From NCBI GenBank assembly GCA_032718475.1, contig JAUCBJ010008278.1, positions 1 to 64,000 of the forward strand: 64,000 nt of DNA, given 5' to 3'. The position numbers were made by a program, and so were the translations under genes. The notes below the pieces were generated by a model. That model had not been told where the DNA came from, did no database searches, and saw only the letters and a program-made list of their open reading frames with translations. Of this stretch, positions 19,649-31,070 are shown one piece after another. Positions within the stretch are counted from its first letter, which is position 1, and every line of letters begins with the position of its first letter. The DNA comes from Nemertoderma westbladi (Eukaryota > Xenacoelomorpha > Nemertodermatida > Nemertodermatidae).

Positions 19649-20689
19649 CTCCCCTATGACATATGTAAACAAATTAATACCGAGACTCAATGTTTTTAAT
19701 ATAAACAACATATAAACAAACATATTATTACTGTACGTTACATACACATCAGATCTAAACGCGTAAATACTGTAGGTCTACACTAAAACACAGTTACGTC
19801 GGAAAAATTTATCCAAAAAGTTCAAAAATGGTATTCCTCATTTCTGTTTATGCAATAATACTATTTAATTCAAATTTGTAATCTTATCAAGCGCTACAGT
19901 AGATTACGATTTGAGCACGAAATAAAATAGAAAATTTATCACCCGTCATATAAAGTTACCAATAACATCATCATATTATATTATAACTATATGGATTGCA
20001 GCAATTGTATTTTGAACATTAGGGTTAACTTTTCCCAACGAAAATAGTGGTTCAATGAATACATTAAAATTAGAAATACATACACAGAAACATTAAAAAT
20101 GATTTTAGACATGTTCAAAATCATTAATACAAGGAATTCCAAATAATGAAGTGCTACGGCTACCATTCATAGTACTGGTATTGTAGATATAGATATAAGG
20201 TTATTATTGAGATTAGATGCAGGATAACTAGCGGTTCATTGTGGTGGTCCAGTTGAATTTTAGAGCATTTTTTTACAATTTCGTTACCGGTACTACCCGG
20301 TGTCTGTGAGAAAAGACGGTTTCCTTGGGAAAATGTCTGGAAAACACAGAATAAAAAATCAGGGAAAATATTTTTAAAGTAGGCCTACTTTTTTATCTTC
20401 ATTTTGTTATTTTTTATTGGGAGCTGCCGCTCCCATACCCCAGACCCCCGTTTAGTACAATGAAACAGCTTTAACAATAATATAATATAAAGCAAAATTA
20501 CAATTAATATTATACTCTGAGAGTTTTACAAGAACCTACAGTAACTATAATGCCAAATAGATAACACAGATACAAATAAGAGAAAGCACAACACAACATA
20601 GTTTACAGATTCAGTTTACAGCGTCAGACGAGTGGAGTGATCGGCAATCCATCCTCCGTACCCAGACCACTGTGCCACTATAGCCTCGA

Positions 20690-21060
20690 CTCCCTGATGC
20701 AATGAGAAGCCCCTCGAACTATGGCGAACTGCACACGGCGGCGAACCCACTCCATGACGGTGCTATAAGGTCTGTCCCAGTTGTGGTGTAACCTATCAGC
20801 GAAGATACTCGGGAGCTTGTTGGCATGCGGTGCCAGAACTCCATTCTACGGAGAGACAAGAGACTACGAAGGGTGCAAAAGTCCGCTCTCCTCTGTCTCG
20901 CTGGTTCCACATATAGTGCGGTTTTAGCGTCCTCCACAGATTCTAGGACCCTCATCGGGGGGCGTCCCGCATATGGCTCGGCGTCATCGGTTTACGACCC
21001 TGATATCTAACAACGCCTGAGTCTGCCGGTTGAATGCCCCCCGAACTCATACATCACACC
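20690..21060 (+). pseudogene. Possible non-LTR retrotransposon relic (end of RT domain)
   Basis: A GC-richer block inside an AT-rich element. Plus-strand frame near 20855-20960 reads RRDKRLRRVQKSALLCLAGS followed by a TYS...SS...LIGGRPAY stretch. This loosely resembles the region after the RT fingers-palm in Jockey/R1-type non-LTR elements (L.rvQr.alL.i.gayrt). No catalytic box is visible and both flanks are frameshifted. It could be coincidence. Confidence 0.22.
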
Positions 21061-21759
21061 AAGTCCTGCCTCTCCACTTAATCCAGGCTGGTCTCTGACT
21101 ATGGGTTCCGACTGTCACGTTTCGTGGTCCAAATGCTAGAGAGGCCAGATCCCCAACAACATCACGGAGTTCAATATATGTCTTTGGATTATGAGGCCTT
21201 TTTTAAATTCCAATTCTTCCAAAGTCAATTGTTATTAATCAAATTTCACTAACATTCAAATAACTTGAATTTTAATTGTATCAATTAGGCATTAATTCAA
21301 TTAAATTGTCAATTAGCAACAATCGGACAATTAGGCAAACCATAAATATTTCATTAACGATATAGACAGTACAAACAAAACAAATAAACAATAAACAAAA
21401 CAAGTATACAAAAGGCACTAAACAATTAAAGATTACAAAACTCTATAAATAATAACAAAATTAAAGAGTACAAAATACAATAAACAATTGAATTGAAGTA
21501 AACAAACAGCAATAAAGCTACCAGTATAAATTAAAGTAACAAAACGCTATACACTATTTATTAAAGTAAGCAAAACTCATTAAACAATTAAACGTAAATA
21601 AAGAAAACTCAATAAACGCAACTCTGCAGTTCAGCAGTAGGCCTACTGACCACAAAATGACTGAATGAGTCATTTATTGGCGGTGGATCATGTGACTGAT
21701 TTTTAATTGCAATGCGTGTCAAGCACCACTAAAGTTCTTATTAAATTTTTGTCAAGTTA

Positions 21760-21900
21760 TAAAGTCAACGAAAGTATGTTCTAGGTATACAAAATTTGTT
21801 AAAAATTTGCTAAGTGCATTGCATGATTATAAAGTCATCGAAATTATATTCTAGGTATACAAAATTTGTTAAGAATTTGTTAAGTGCATTGCATGATAAG
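21760..21900. repeat. Two ~72 bp direct repeats near the right end of the CCCGGG element
   Basis: TATAAAGTCA...GCATTGCATGAT occurs twice in tandem with shared ATTCTAGGTATACAAAATTT cores. Confidence 0.7.
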
Positions 21901-22067
21901 TGCCCACCCAAATATTTCTTAAAATCTATACTGTACTTGGCAAGTATTTTTTAATTCCTTAACAAATAATGCAAAATGTGGTAATTGTAAAAATTTAGTA
22001 AAATTATCATGCCAGTACCTTGCCATTAGGTAGTACTTTACTAATATGATAAGATTCTCAACCCGGG

Positions 22068-22525
22068 AAGGGCTTTCCAATTCTATCATTCATATCTACT
22101 TTCTGCATCAGATAAAAAACGTGATCCACATTGTATTAGCTTCCATTCATCATCAAATTTTTGCAATAGTGCAAATCCAATGCCGTTTTTGCGTGATGCA
22201 TCAGTTTGGAGACTGGTTTCTGCATTTGGGTCGTAATTTGCCAAAATTGGTGGTGAAGTAAGTGCTGATTTTATAGCTTCAAAGGCCAATTCATGATTAG
22301 TTGTCCAACTGAATTAATTTCTAATTTTCAGAATATCACGAAGTGGAGCTGCTGTTTTACTAATTTTATTGGAGAATTGAGCCAATTGTTGTACTAATCC
22401 CATAAAGGAGCGCAACTCTGTGCGGTTAGTTGGAACCAGAAATGACGTTATAGCTTTGATCTTATCAGGGTCTGCTTTATTCCATCATTGGTCAAAATAA
22501 AACCAGCAAATTTGGGGGCCACATG
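22068..22525 (-). pseudogene. Ty3/gypsy RT end and RNase H start
   Basis: Minus reading from about 22525: GFILTNDGIK, (1-nt frameshift) ADPDKIKAITSFLVPTNRTE, LRSFMGLVQQLAQFS, AAPLRDIL, then MAFEAIKSALTSPPILANYD, TDASRKNGIGFALLQ, SRFLSDAESRYE. This is the RT thumb/connection to RNase H of Ty3/gypsy pol, with several frameshifts and stops. Interrupted at 22068 by the CCCGGG element. The upstream RT catalytic part (YxDD) is not in the window. Confidence 0.88.
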
Positions 22526-22559
22526 TCTAAATGTTATATACCCTGCCATTTCTTTGCTT

Positions 22560-23125
22560 TTAATCAGTTTAAGTTGAAACTTGACTGATATATACTAGAC
22601 CGAAGACCTTCAGCTGTGTCTTTCAAATGAGGCTAATCTGTAGTTCTCCAGCCTGCTGCTGGAGAGCGAAATGTCTGAGTGAAATCCATCCCTGATTTAG
22701 TTACATATTTATGACCCGTTCAAGCTGAAACTTATGAGATACAGGATCTATCTAGAATACAGCCTGCGTCTTCGTGGGGATTGTAAACGGTCTGCATTTC
22801 TCCAGTCTACCACTAGAGGGCGAAATGTCTAAAAGTGTAAACCTTCCCAATTGTGTTGTTTAAACTGAATATTGGTACTGTACATATTTATTAGACCACA
22901 TGATGCGTCTTTGTGAGGAAGGTGATCGTTCTGCAGTTCTCCATTCTGCCGATAGAGGGCGAAATACCTGAAAGTGAAAAACTTATCTCATTTTATTATT
23001 TGTTATCCGTTCAAGCTGAAACTTGGCAGATATATACATGTTAGACCAACCATAATGGGCGTTATTGTGGTGACGGTTATCCGACGGTAGTTCTCCATTA
23101 TACCGCTAGAGGGCTGAAATTAAAA
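22560..23125. repeat. Four diverged ~140-157 bp tandem units with CTCF-like cores
   Basis: Each unit has ATC(C)GTTCAAGCTGAAACTT, a short middle, then (C)AGTTCTCCA and a core such as CCACTAGAGGGCG. Cores lie near 22652, at 22810-22822, 22949-22961 and 23103-23115. No gene is present. 22526-22559 and 23126-23180 show nothing else. Confidence 0.75.
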
Positions 23126-23180
23126 AGGTATTTTAGGTCTTAAACAGACTGCAGTTACCTCTGTGGTAAAGTAAAGTAGA

Positions 23181-23203
23181 GGGGGGGGGGGGGGGGGGGG
23201 GGG
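23181..23203. repeat. Poly-G tract (23 G)
   Basis: Uninterrupted run of G; length may be inexact. 23204-23748 shows no recognisable feature. Confidence 0.8.
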
Positions 23204-23748
23204 AAATCTAAATCTGCTTATAATTTGCTAATAATTGACACTTGACATAAGTTTTACAGTATCTCGGGTGCTGCGCGAATGCCCAACTTCGTGTAGATAA
23301 TGTTACATAGATTCGACATACCCGTAATGAGGGAGGCCTATAATTATGGCTACGATACCTACTGTAGATATTAGTGGAACTGAAACAGGTTGTGGGAATA
23401 GGCGCACACGGAGTTAATTAAATTAACCTTTATCATAGAGTTTATAGTTCCAGTAAGCGTATGGTTCAAATAGGCATTGTATGGTATGAAAATTATTTAT
23501 GGGGTGGGTTGATCAGATTTGAAATCCTTTTGAAAATGTTTAAAATTCACCATAACGCTTTTTATACTAGAACATTATGTATACCGGTATATTTCCATTT
23601 ACTTTCCATTTCCTTGGTCAGACACCTACGGTAACAAAATAGGTGCTTCTGATTGTCTAATAGTCATAATTGCAAAATATTTGGATTGGTCCGTTCTTAA
23701 AATGTATCTCCTCCTACAATTCTGAAAATTGGTGAGTGAAAATTGGGG

Positions 23749-24469
23749 CACTGACACAGTACGTGCACTGACACAGTACGTGCACTGACACAGTACGTGC
23801 ACTGACACAGTACGTGCACTGACACAGTACGTGCACTGACACAGTACGTGCACTGACACAGTACGTGCACTGACACAGTACGTGCACTGACACAGTACGT
23901 GCACTGAGACAGTACGTGAACTGACACTGTACGTGCACTGACACAGTACGTGCACTGACACAGTACGCGCGCTGACACAGTACGTGCACTGACACAGTAC
24001 GCGCACTGACACAGTACGTGCACTGACACAGTACGCGCACTGACACAGTACGCGCACTGACACAGTACGTGCACTGACACAGTACGTGCACTGACACAGT
24101 ACGTGCACTGACACAGTACGTGCACTGACACAGTACGTGCACTGACACAGTACGTGCACTGACACAGTACGTGCACTGATACAGTACGTGCACTGACACA
24201 GTACGTGCACTGACACAGTACGTGCACTGACACAGTACGTGAACTGAGACAGTACGTGAACTGACACAGTACGTGCACTGACACAGTACGTGCACTGACA
24301 CTGTACGTGCACTGACACAGTACGTGCACTGACACAGTACGCGCGCTGACACAGTACGTGCACTGACACAGTACGTGCACTGACACAGTACGTGCACTGA
24401 CACAGTACGTGCACTGACACAGTACGTGCACTGACACAGTACGTGCACTGACACAGTACGTGCACTGAC
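23749..24469. repeat. 17-bp minisatellite, about 42 copies
   Basis: Unit CACTGACACAGTACGTG. Variant monomers (GAACTGAGAC, GACACTGT, GTACGCGCGC) recur at about 340 and 374 bp, i.e. 20 and 22 monomers, suggesting duplication of larger blocks. Since 17 is not a multiple of 3, the minus strand is open in all three frames with one 17-residue Cys-rich repeat; these frames are not taken as genes. Confidence 0.95.
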
Positions 24470-24994
24470 TATTCCTTTACAGAATCATTAAAGGATTTTC
24501 GAATTTCTTTTTCAAAATCATTATATTGCACTTTTCGTGACGCATTAATTTAACTTTTCTCGAGAATTTTTATAAAGGATCAATTCAGAAGTCCATCTAA
24601 AGAATTCCCTGGGTTTCCAAACTAAAAACCTAAACAAATAGGAAACGATTAAAGGAGGGGATACAATTTTAGTGACAACAAATTACCGCGAAATAAAACG
24701 GGAGTAATATTGGTTTAAAACAAAATGTATTTTATACATCCCGCGCAAACTATCCGTCAATTTCCTGGTCGGTAATCTCATTTCCAATGTTAATTTTAAT
24801 ATCTGGCGGAATTTAGCCTATCGGTCTGTATGTCCGTCTCGCTGTCCGTTTGTCAATCAGTTTTTCGTACAATCTACAGGCATTTGACGACTCTAGGACT
24901 TTTTGTTAGTATGCCAGTCAGTCAGACTGTCCAATTGTCCATAAAAAACCTTTACATTCGGAAACAGTTTTTGATGAGGGAAATCTTAATAGAA

Positions 24995-25190
24995 TAATGA
25001 ACGATATCGCCAAAGAAATAATTTTCCACTTCATTTCAAATCAAATCTATTTTGGGCTCTATTTTGAGTTGAAACGTTGGTTTTTGTTTGTATGTCTTAT
25101 TATGTATTATGTATTTGTTATTATTTAATTTAATATTAATTTGATTTGAAATGAAGTGGAAAATTATTTCTTTGGCGATATCGTTCATTA
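24995..25190. mobile_element. Perfect 52-bp inverted repeat with 92-bp spacer (fold-back or MITE-like)
   Basis: Left arm 24995-25046 (TAATGAACGATATCGCC...) is the exact reverse complement of right arm 25139-25190 (...GGCGATATCGTTCATTA). The spacer is AT-rich. Ends within TA steps could hide a TA duplication. No coding content. It is either a small inverted-repeat transposon or a recent fold-back duplication. Confidence 0.75.
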
Positions 25191-25411
25191 CAAACCTTTA
25201 CTGCGTTTTACGACTTCCACTTTTTATCCCCGGAGTCAAAAACTCTTAGAATTCTTGGTTAGATTGTCTGAAAAATGTTAACCCCAAGAGAATTAAAAGA
25301 TTATATCATTTTTCTAGAAATCTAGAAGATTTTGAAATTCTGTTCTGGAATGAAAAGTACGAGCAGTGGAAAAAATAAACGTAAAAAGATATGGCAATAG
25401 ACCGCTATCCA

Positions 25412-25436
25412 CCCCCCCCCCCCCCACCCCACCCCC
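25412..25436. repeat. Poly-C-rich tract
   Basis: C run of about 14 followed by ACCCCACCCCCC. 24470-24994 and 25191-25860 otherwise show no gene. Confidence 0.7.
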
Positions 25437-25939
25437 CTTAAAACGAGCTTTTGTAGATTTGCGAACCCGCCTCTGCCATACTGTATTTTCTGTAATTATA
25501 AAACATATATTAATAACAATGTAATATTATATATTAGGCTAATATCGTGTACTGAATCAATCTAATCACCAGGATTCTAAAATTCGCACTTCAATTATGA
25601 ATTTAAAATTCTAATAAATATATACAGTTTGCCAATGAGTGCGTTTATATCCTAGGAAGGGATGTCGTTTGATTTAGAGACCGGATCATTCCTCAGTCCG
25701 ACTCCGACTCCGACGCTGTCCGACTCGTAGGATAATGGAGACATCGCATTAATACTTGAATTATTATATTATTTAATTATTAGTAGTGTTCATGTCTACA
25801 CTTACATTATTAATTACAGATAACTTTTAGCGAAACACAAATTTAAACGGGTGACAAAAATACCAAAAATATGGATATGTCCTCACCAGCAGCGATATGG
25901 AAATTTAAATCGAAACGGGGGTGGGGGGGGGGGGGGTCG

Positions 25940-26050
25940 CTGATTGGCCAGATCTCGTTGCTAGGGTTGGCCAGATCTCGTTCTATGATTGGTCAGAGCT
26001 CGTCCTCTGGATTGTTGATCCGTCCTTGTGGATTGGCTATAACTTATATT
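25940..26050 (+). promoter_or_regulatory. Array of inverted CCAAT-like boxes at ~22 bp spacing
   Basis: ATTGG or near matches at 25943, 25966 (GTTGG), 25988, 26011 (ATTGT) and 26032, spaced 23, 22, 23 and 21 bp in degenerate ~22 bp units (GATTGGCCAGATCTCG...). A TATAA-containing stretch (GGCTATAACTTATATTTGG) follows at once. It resembles a promoter with NF-Y-type sites, but no downstream gene is evident, so it may simply be a short tandem repeat. Confidence 0.3.
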
Positions 26051-26323
26051 TGGTTCACATTAATCAAATGAAGTCTATCAGTGTTTAGCTTGCAGCAAGC
26101 ATAGTGAAGAAACGACGAGACCTCAGGGCCAACGCATGCATTATTATTCACAATGGCAGTATGAGTTGTATTTGACATAATGAATACTTTAACTTCAAAG
26201 TAGTAGTCGCAAATTTCACGAGGATTTCATGAGGATTTTGTTTTATATATGTTAATCCAATTAATAAGTGATATTAATTATGGGATATGCGGTAGTAATT
26301 GTTAGATTTGTCATAATATTTTA

Positions 26324-27797
26324 CTAGTGACGGGCCTAGCGGCCCGATAAGGAACCGACTTTTTATTTTAATAAAAGAGACAACGAGAACTAGTATAGAA
26401 CTAATAATTATGTAAAAATTCAATCATATTTCATACAATAATTATTAATAAATTAGATCTATTATTAGTTGCTCAATTCTAGAACAAAATCGACCTGCAA
26501 CTAGTGAAGACCTCGTTTTGGAATTTCGAAACCACGCTGGTGCGATGCGCGATATCGTGTTTAGTTAATAAATTGAAAACTCAATTCATGTGCAACCAGT
26601 AATAAGAAATCGCTATAAATGTAATTAAATAAAAATTATTCTAGAAAAATTTTCCTCAAAACGTATGAAGTCTTGGCATTGGTGACGCGAAACTAGGCTA
26701 GTGAGATTCAGGATATTGCGTTTAATATAAAAATCGAAAACGCTATCGAATTCCGTAAAGGCGTTAATAAAATACTGCAACTTTTTTGAAATTTGTAAAA
26801 TTCTAGAACTAGAAAAAATTTATTTTTGAACGGCGCTGTTTGGGTTTTCGAAACATGGATAGGCTGAAAGAGGACATCGAATTAAGTTGAAAAATAAAAA
26901 CCCCATCGAATTTGGACAAAGCGTTCCGGAGTTATAGCGGATCGAAAAAAATTGACCCCCCCCCCAGTCGCCAAAAATTTACAGTAATTTAAAATTTTGC
27001 AAAAAAAATTTTTTGCGTTATTTTTGATGGCGAATCGATTGGCAGTACTGGCTACGAAAAATTTTTTTTGAAATTTTTGGTCAGAAAAAAAAACATGGAA
27101 AAAGTATCTTTTTAAAAAGATTTGATGTCTTTGCCTATGGTCAGAGAATGATCCAACTCTGTAACTTGGCAATCGCTCAAATCCATTCAGCTGAATGGCA
27201 CAGTAGAGTAAACTAAAGTAAATTCCCTATACAATGTTCTGAAGGGGAGACTGACTGAGAGTAATCCAACAATAAAACATTTTGCAATAATGTTGGCATT
27301 AATGTAGCCAACCACTCACTGTGTACTTAAGTCATTCAGCTTACATTAGCAGAGTAAGATATTCGCATAGAATGCATTGGGAAGAGTAATTCAGCTGAGG
27401 CGATAAACTAAACCAACCAGTTAATATTTGCTTTGACAGAGTGTCCTAGGGCCTAAACAAACAGTATGGGTGTACTAAGTACAATAATCTTGGCAACCTC
27501 ATCGATTTATACTAAGCCTTGTGTAGAAATCCATTACATAAGCCATTTTTCATCACGACACCAGCTGTTATTGGTGTTATTTTACCATTGCGCCTATGGC
27601 GTTTTTTCGTTTATGTCTATTTTTCGAGCCCACGGCTCATGGACGAAATAGCGGAACATACCAGGGACCTTAGAATCGCGGTATCCAGCCGCTGTGAAAA
27701 TTTCATCAAAATCGTTAGAGTAGTTTTGGCTATAGATTAACCAGCCAGCCAGTCAGCCACGAGCAATTCTTACAGTAATGAACCTCTCGGTTCCTAA
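26324..27797 (+). mobile_element. Array unit 1 (type A ends)
   Basis: 1474 bp. 5' hairpin CGGGCC-TAGC-GGCCCG (26331-26346), inner motif AAGGAACCGA (26349-26358), 3' hairpin GAACC-TCTC-GGTTC (27780-27793), terminal CTAA. Leftmost copy; its left flank is unique sequence. Confidence 0.8.
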
Positions 27798-29270
27798 CTA
27801 GTGACGGGCCTAGCGGCCCGATAAGGAACCGACTTTTTATTTTAAATAAAAGAGACAACGAGAATTAGTATAGAACTAATAATTATGTAAAAATACAATC
27901 ATATTTCATACAATAATTATTAATAAATTCGATCTATTATTAGTTGCTCCATTCTAGAACAAAATCGACCTGCAACTAGTGAAGACCTCGTTTTGGAATT
28001 TCGAAACCACGCTGGTGCGATGCGCGATATCGTGTTTAGTTAATAAATTGATAACTCCATCAATTCATGTGCATCCAGTAATAAGAAATCGCGATAAATG
28101 TAATTAAATAAAAATTATTCTAGAAAAATTTTCCTCAAAAAGTATGAAGTCTTGGCATTGGTGGCGCGAAACTAGGCTAGTGAGATTCAGGATATTGCGT
28201 GTAATATAAAAATCGAAAACGCTATCGAATTCCGTAAAGGCGTTAATAAAATACTGCAACTTTTTTGAAATTTGTAAAATTCTAGAACTAGAAAAAATTA
28301 ATTTTTGAACGGCGCTGTTTGGGGTTTCGAAACATGGATAGGCTGAAAGAGGACATCGAATTAAGTTGAAAAATGAAAACCCCATCGAATTTGGACAAAG
28401 CGTTCCGGAGTTATAGCGGATCGAAAAAAATTGACCCCCCCCCAGTCGCCAAAAATTTACAGTAATTTAAAATTTTGCAAAAAAAATTTTTTGCGTTATT
28501 TTTGATGGCGAATCGATTGGCAGTACTGGCTACGAAAAATTTTTTTTTGAAATTTTTGGTCAGAAAAAAAACATGGAAAAAGTATATTTTTAAAAAGATT
28601 TGATGTCTTTGCATGATGGTCAGAGAATGATCCAACTCTGTACTTGGCAATCGCTCAAATCCATTCAGCTGAATGGCACAGTAGAGTAAACTAAAGTAAA
28701 TTCCCTATACAATGTTCTGAAGGGGAGACTGACAGAGAGTATTCCAACAATAAAACATTTTGCAATAATGTTGGCATTAATGTAGCCAACACACTGTGTA
28801 CTTAAGTCATTCAGCTTACATTAGCAGAGTGAGATATTCGCATAGAACGCATTGGGAAGAGTAATTCAGCTGAGGCAATATTAGATTTCAAACTAAACCA
28901 ACGAGTTAATGTTTGCTTTGACAGAGAGTGGTGGCCTATACAAACAGTATGGGTGTACTGAGTATAATAATCTTGGCAACCTCATCGATTTATTACTAAG
29001 CCTTCTGTAGAAATGCATTACATAAGCCATTTTTCATCACGACACCAGCTGTTATTGGTGTTATTTTACCATTGCGCCAATGGCGTTTTTTCGTTTATGT
29101 CTATTTTTCGAGCCCACGGCTCATGGACGAAATAGCGGAACATACCAGGGACCTTAGAATCGCGGTATCTAGCCGCTGTGAAAATTTCATCAAAATCGTT
29201 AGAGTAGTTTTGGCTGTAGATTAGCCAGTCAGCCAACAATTCTTACAGTAATGAACCTCTCGGTTCCTAA
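27798..29270 (+). mobile_element. Array unit 2 (type A ends)
   Basis: 1473 bp, same architecture as unit 1. From 28892 onward it belongs to the first copy of the 3.28 kb segmental duplication. Confidence 0.8.
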
Positions 29271-31070
29271 CTAGTGACGGGCCTAGCGGCCCGATAAGGA
29301 ACCGACTTTTTATTTCAAATAAAAGAGACAACGAGCTCGGCTCAGTCTGGCACGATTGGGCTCGATTCAGTTTGACTTGGCTTGATCGGCTCGACTTGGC
29401 TCAATTGGGCTCGACTCGGGTCGATAGGGCTCGACTCGGCTCGATTGGGCTCGAAACGGCTCGATTGGGATTGATTGGGCTTGACTCGGCTCGATTTGGC
29501 TCAACTTGGCTCAGTCCGGCTTGATTGGGCTCGTCTGGGCTCGGTCCGGCTCAATTGGGCTAGACCAGGCTTGATTGGGCACGACTCGGCTCTATTGGGC
29601 TCGACTTGATTCGATTGGGCTTTGACTCGGCTCAGTCTGGCTCGACTTGGCTTGATTGGGCTCAACTCGGCTCCGTCCGGCTCAATTTGGCATGACACGG
29701 CTCGACTCGGCTCGATAGGGCTTGGCTCGGCTCGGTCTGAGTCGACTCAGCTCGATTCGGCTCAATCGGCTCGATTGGGTTCGACTGGGTTCGGTCCGGC
29801 TCGACTTGGCTCAATTGGGCTCGATTCGGATCAATCCGCTCGACTCGGCTCGACTGGGATTGATTGGGCTTGACTCGGCTCGATTTGGCTCAACTTGGCT
29901 CAGTCTGGCTCGATTGGGCTCAACTTGGCTCGGTCCGGCTCAATTGGGCTCGACTAGGATTGATTGGGCTCGACTCGGCTCTATTGGGCTAAACTCGACT
30001 CGATTTGGCTTGACTCGGCTCAGTCTGGCTCGACTCGGCTTGATTGGGCTCAACTCGGCTTTGACTCGGCTCGATTGGGCTCGACTCGGCTTGATCGCTT
30101 CAATTGGTTCTATTCGGCTCGATCGGTATGATTTGGCTCGATTGACACCCACTGCTGGAAGGGTCAAAGCCAAACTCACGTGCTGCTAGAATGGACAAAG
30201 TCAAACATTGTGTCTAATATTTGATTAACTCACGTGCTGCTCGAAGGGCGCAACTACATATATCGAAACAAGCCCCTGTCTTGTATTTTAATAATAATAT
30301 ACACTCCCCAACGGGGTAAATGAAATTCGGTAAAATCATATTATTATTTTATCAATAAAATAGATATAAAATAAAAATAAATCAATTTGTATTTTAATTA
30401 TATCAGAAATCGTTGCCATGCATAATGCACTATATTTGGGTCCCATGACCCACCCCATTGAACATCTTTGCTTACATCTGATAGAGAGCAATCCCAAATT
30501 AACTTCCCTCTACGAAAATTATTTTAATTAAATACATGCAACATAGCAGTCTACTCTACAGTCAACAGTAGTAGGCCTACACAATAACTAAAATGGCATT
30601 CAGCTTACCAGCTATTCGCATTAAGCTAATAGATATTCGATTTCATTGGATTCAGTGAGTGTGTGAGGGCTATTGGGAGAGCAATCAGCTTATGATGTAA
30701 TACATTAGAATCCCACGGCTTTTGTTTGCTTACTGTCTGAGTTGTAGAGTGAGGATAATACTTGGCAGAGAAAGCATTTCCTTGTTAGGTGGCCATTCCT
30801 ATAGAATAGCATTACTAGGCTATCTCTATCCATTTTTCATGAGTGCCAGCTGGTGTTTTTATCATTGCGCCTATGGCGTTTTTTCGTTTATGTCTATTTG
30901 TCGAGCCCACGGCTCATGGACGAAATAGCGGAACATACCAGGGACCTTAGAATCGCGGTATCTAGCCGCTGTTAAAATTTCATCAAAATCGTTAGAGTAG
31001 TTTTGTCTGTAGATCAGTCAGTCAGCCAGTCTCGAGCAATTCTTACAGTAATGAACCTCTCGGTTCCTAA
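29271..31070 (+). mobile_element. Array unit 3 (type A ends, with GGCTC-type satellite)
   Basis: 1800 bp. After the type A 5' end the usual interior is replaced by a GGCTC-like satellite (29332-30144), two CACGTGCTGCT repeats (30160-30265), and a different ~450 bp AT-rich stretch, before the shared 3' part and type A 3' hairpin. Confidence 0.8.
29332..30144. repeat. Degenerate GGCTC pentanucleotide satellite
   Basis: Runs of GGCTCGA(C/T)T(C/G)GG-type units; frames such as ARLGS are by-products. An exact copy lies at 32627-33439. Confidence 0.9.

Larger units (their letters stand above)
19111..22067. mobile_element. DNA element with CCCGGGTTGAGA terminal inverted repeats
   Basis: 2957 bp. 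Left end CCCGGGTTGAGATTCTTAG; right end (reverse complement) CCCGGGTTGAGAATCTTAT: 12 bp perfect, then imperfect. AA occurs on both sides (19109-19110, 22068-22069) as a possible 2-bp duplication. It interrupts gypsy RNase H (IELE on the right, LAIVWA on the left). No transposase ORF was found, so it is non-autonomous; superfamily unresolved. Contents: poly-C tracts at 19524 and 19634, a GC-richer block at 20600-21180, and subterminal direct repeats at 21760-21900. Confidence 0.65.

Noticed and set aside
20600-20700. tRNA-derived SINE on the minus strand
   Set aside because: An A-box-like TGGCACAGTGGTCTGGGT is present but no convincing B box or A-rich tail follows.
23626-24465. Cys-rich 246-279 residue frames on the minus strand
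   Set aside because: A 17-bp repeat lacking stops gives the same 17-residue repeat in all three frames; no start context or non-repeat domain supports a gene.
23749-24469. CRISPR-like array
   Set aside because: Units are contiguous with no spacers, and the setting is animal transposon DNA; it is a minisatellite.
26882-27172. Minus-strand ~80-120 residue frames in type A interiors
   Set aside because: Broken by variable homopolymers (C7-C12, A-runs) between copies; no conserved reading frame.
27519-27740. Recurrent ~61-73 residue frames in the 3' part of each array unit (also at 36679, 44529, 57923 and others)
   Set aside because: They follow the conserved 3' DNA of the element, run into the CAGC tract with varying ends, are frameshifted between copies and share no protein-level signature. 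DNA-level conservation explains them.
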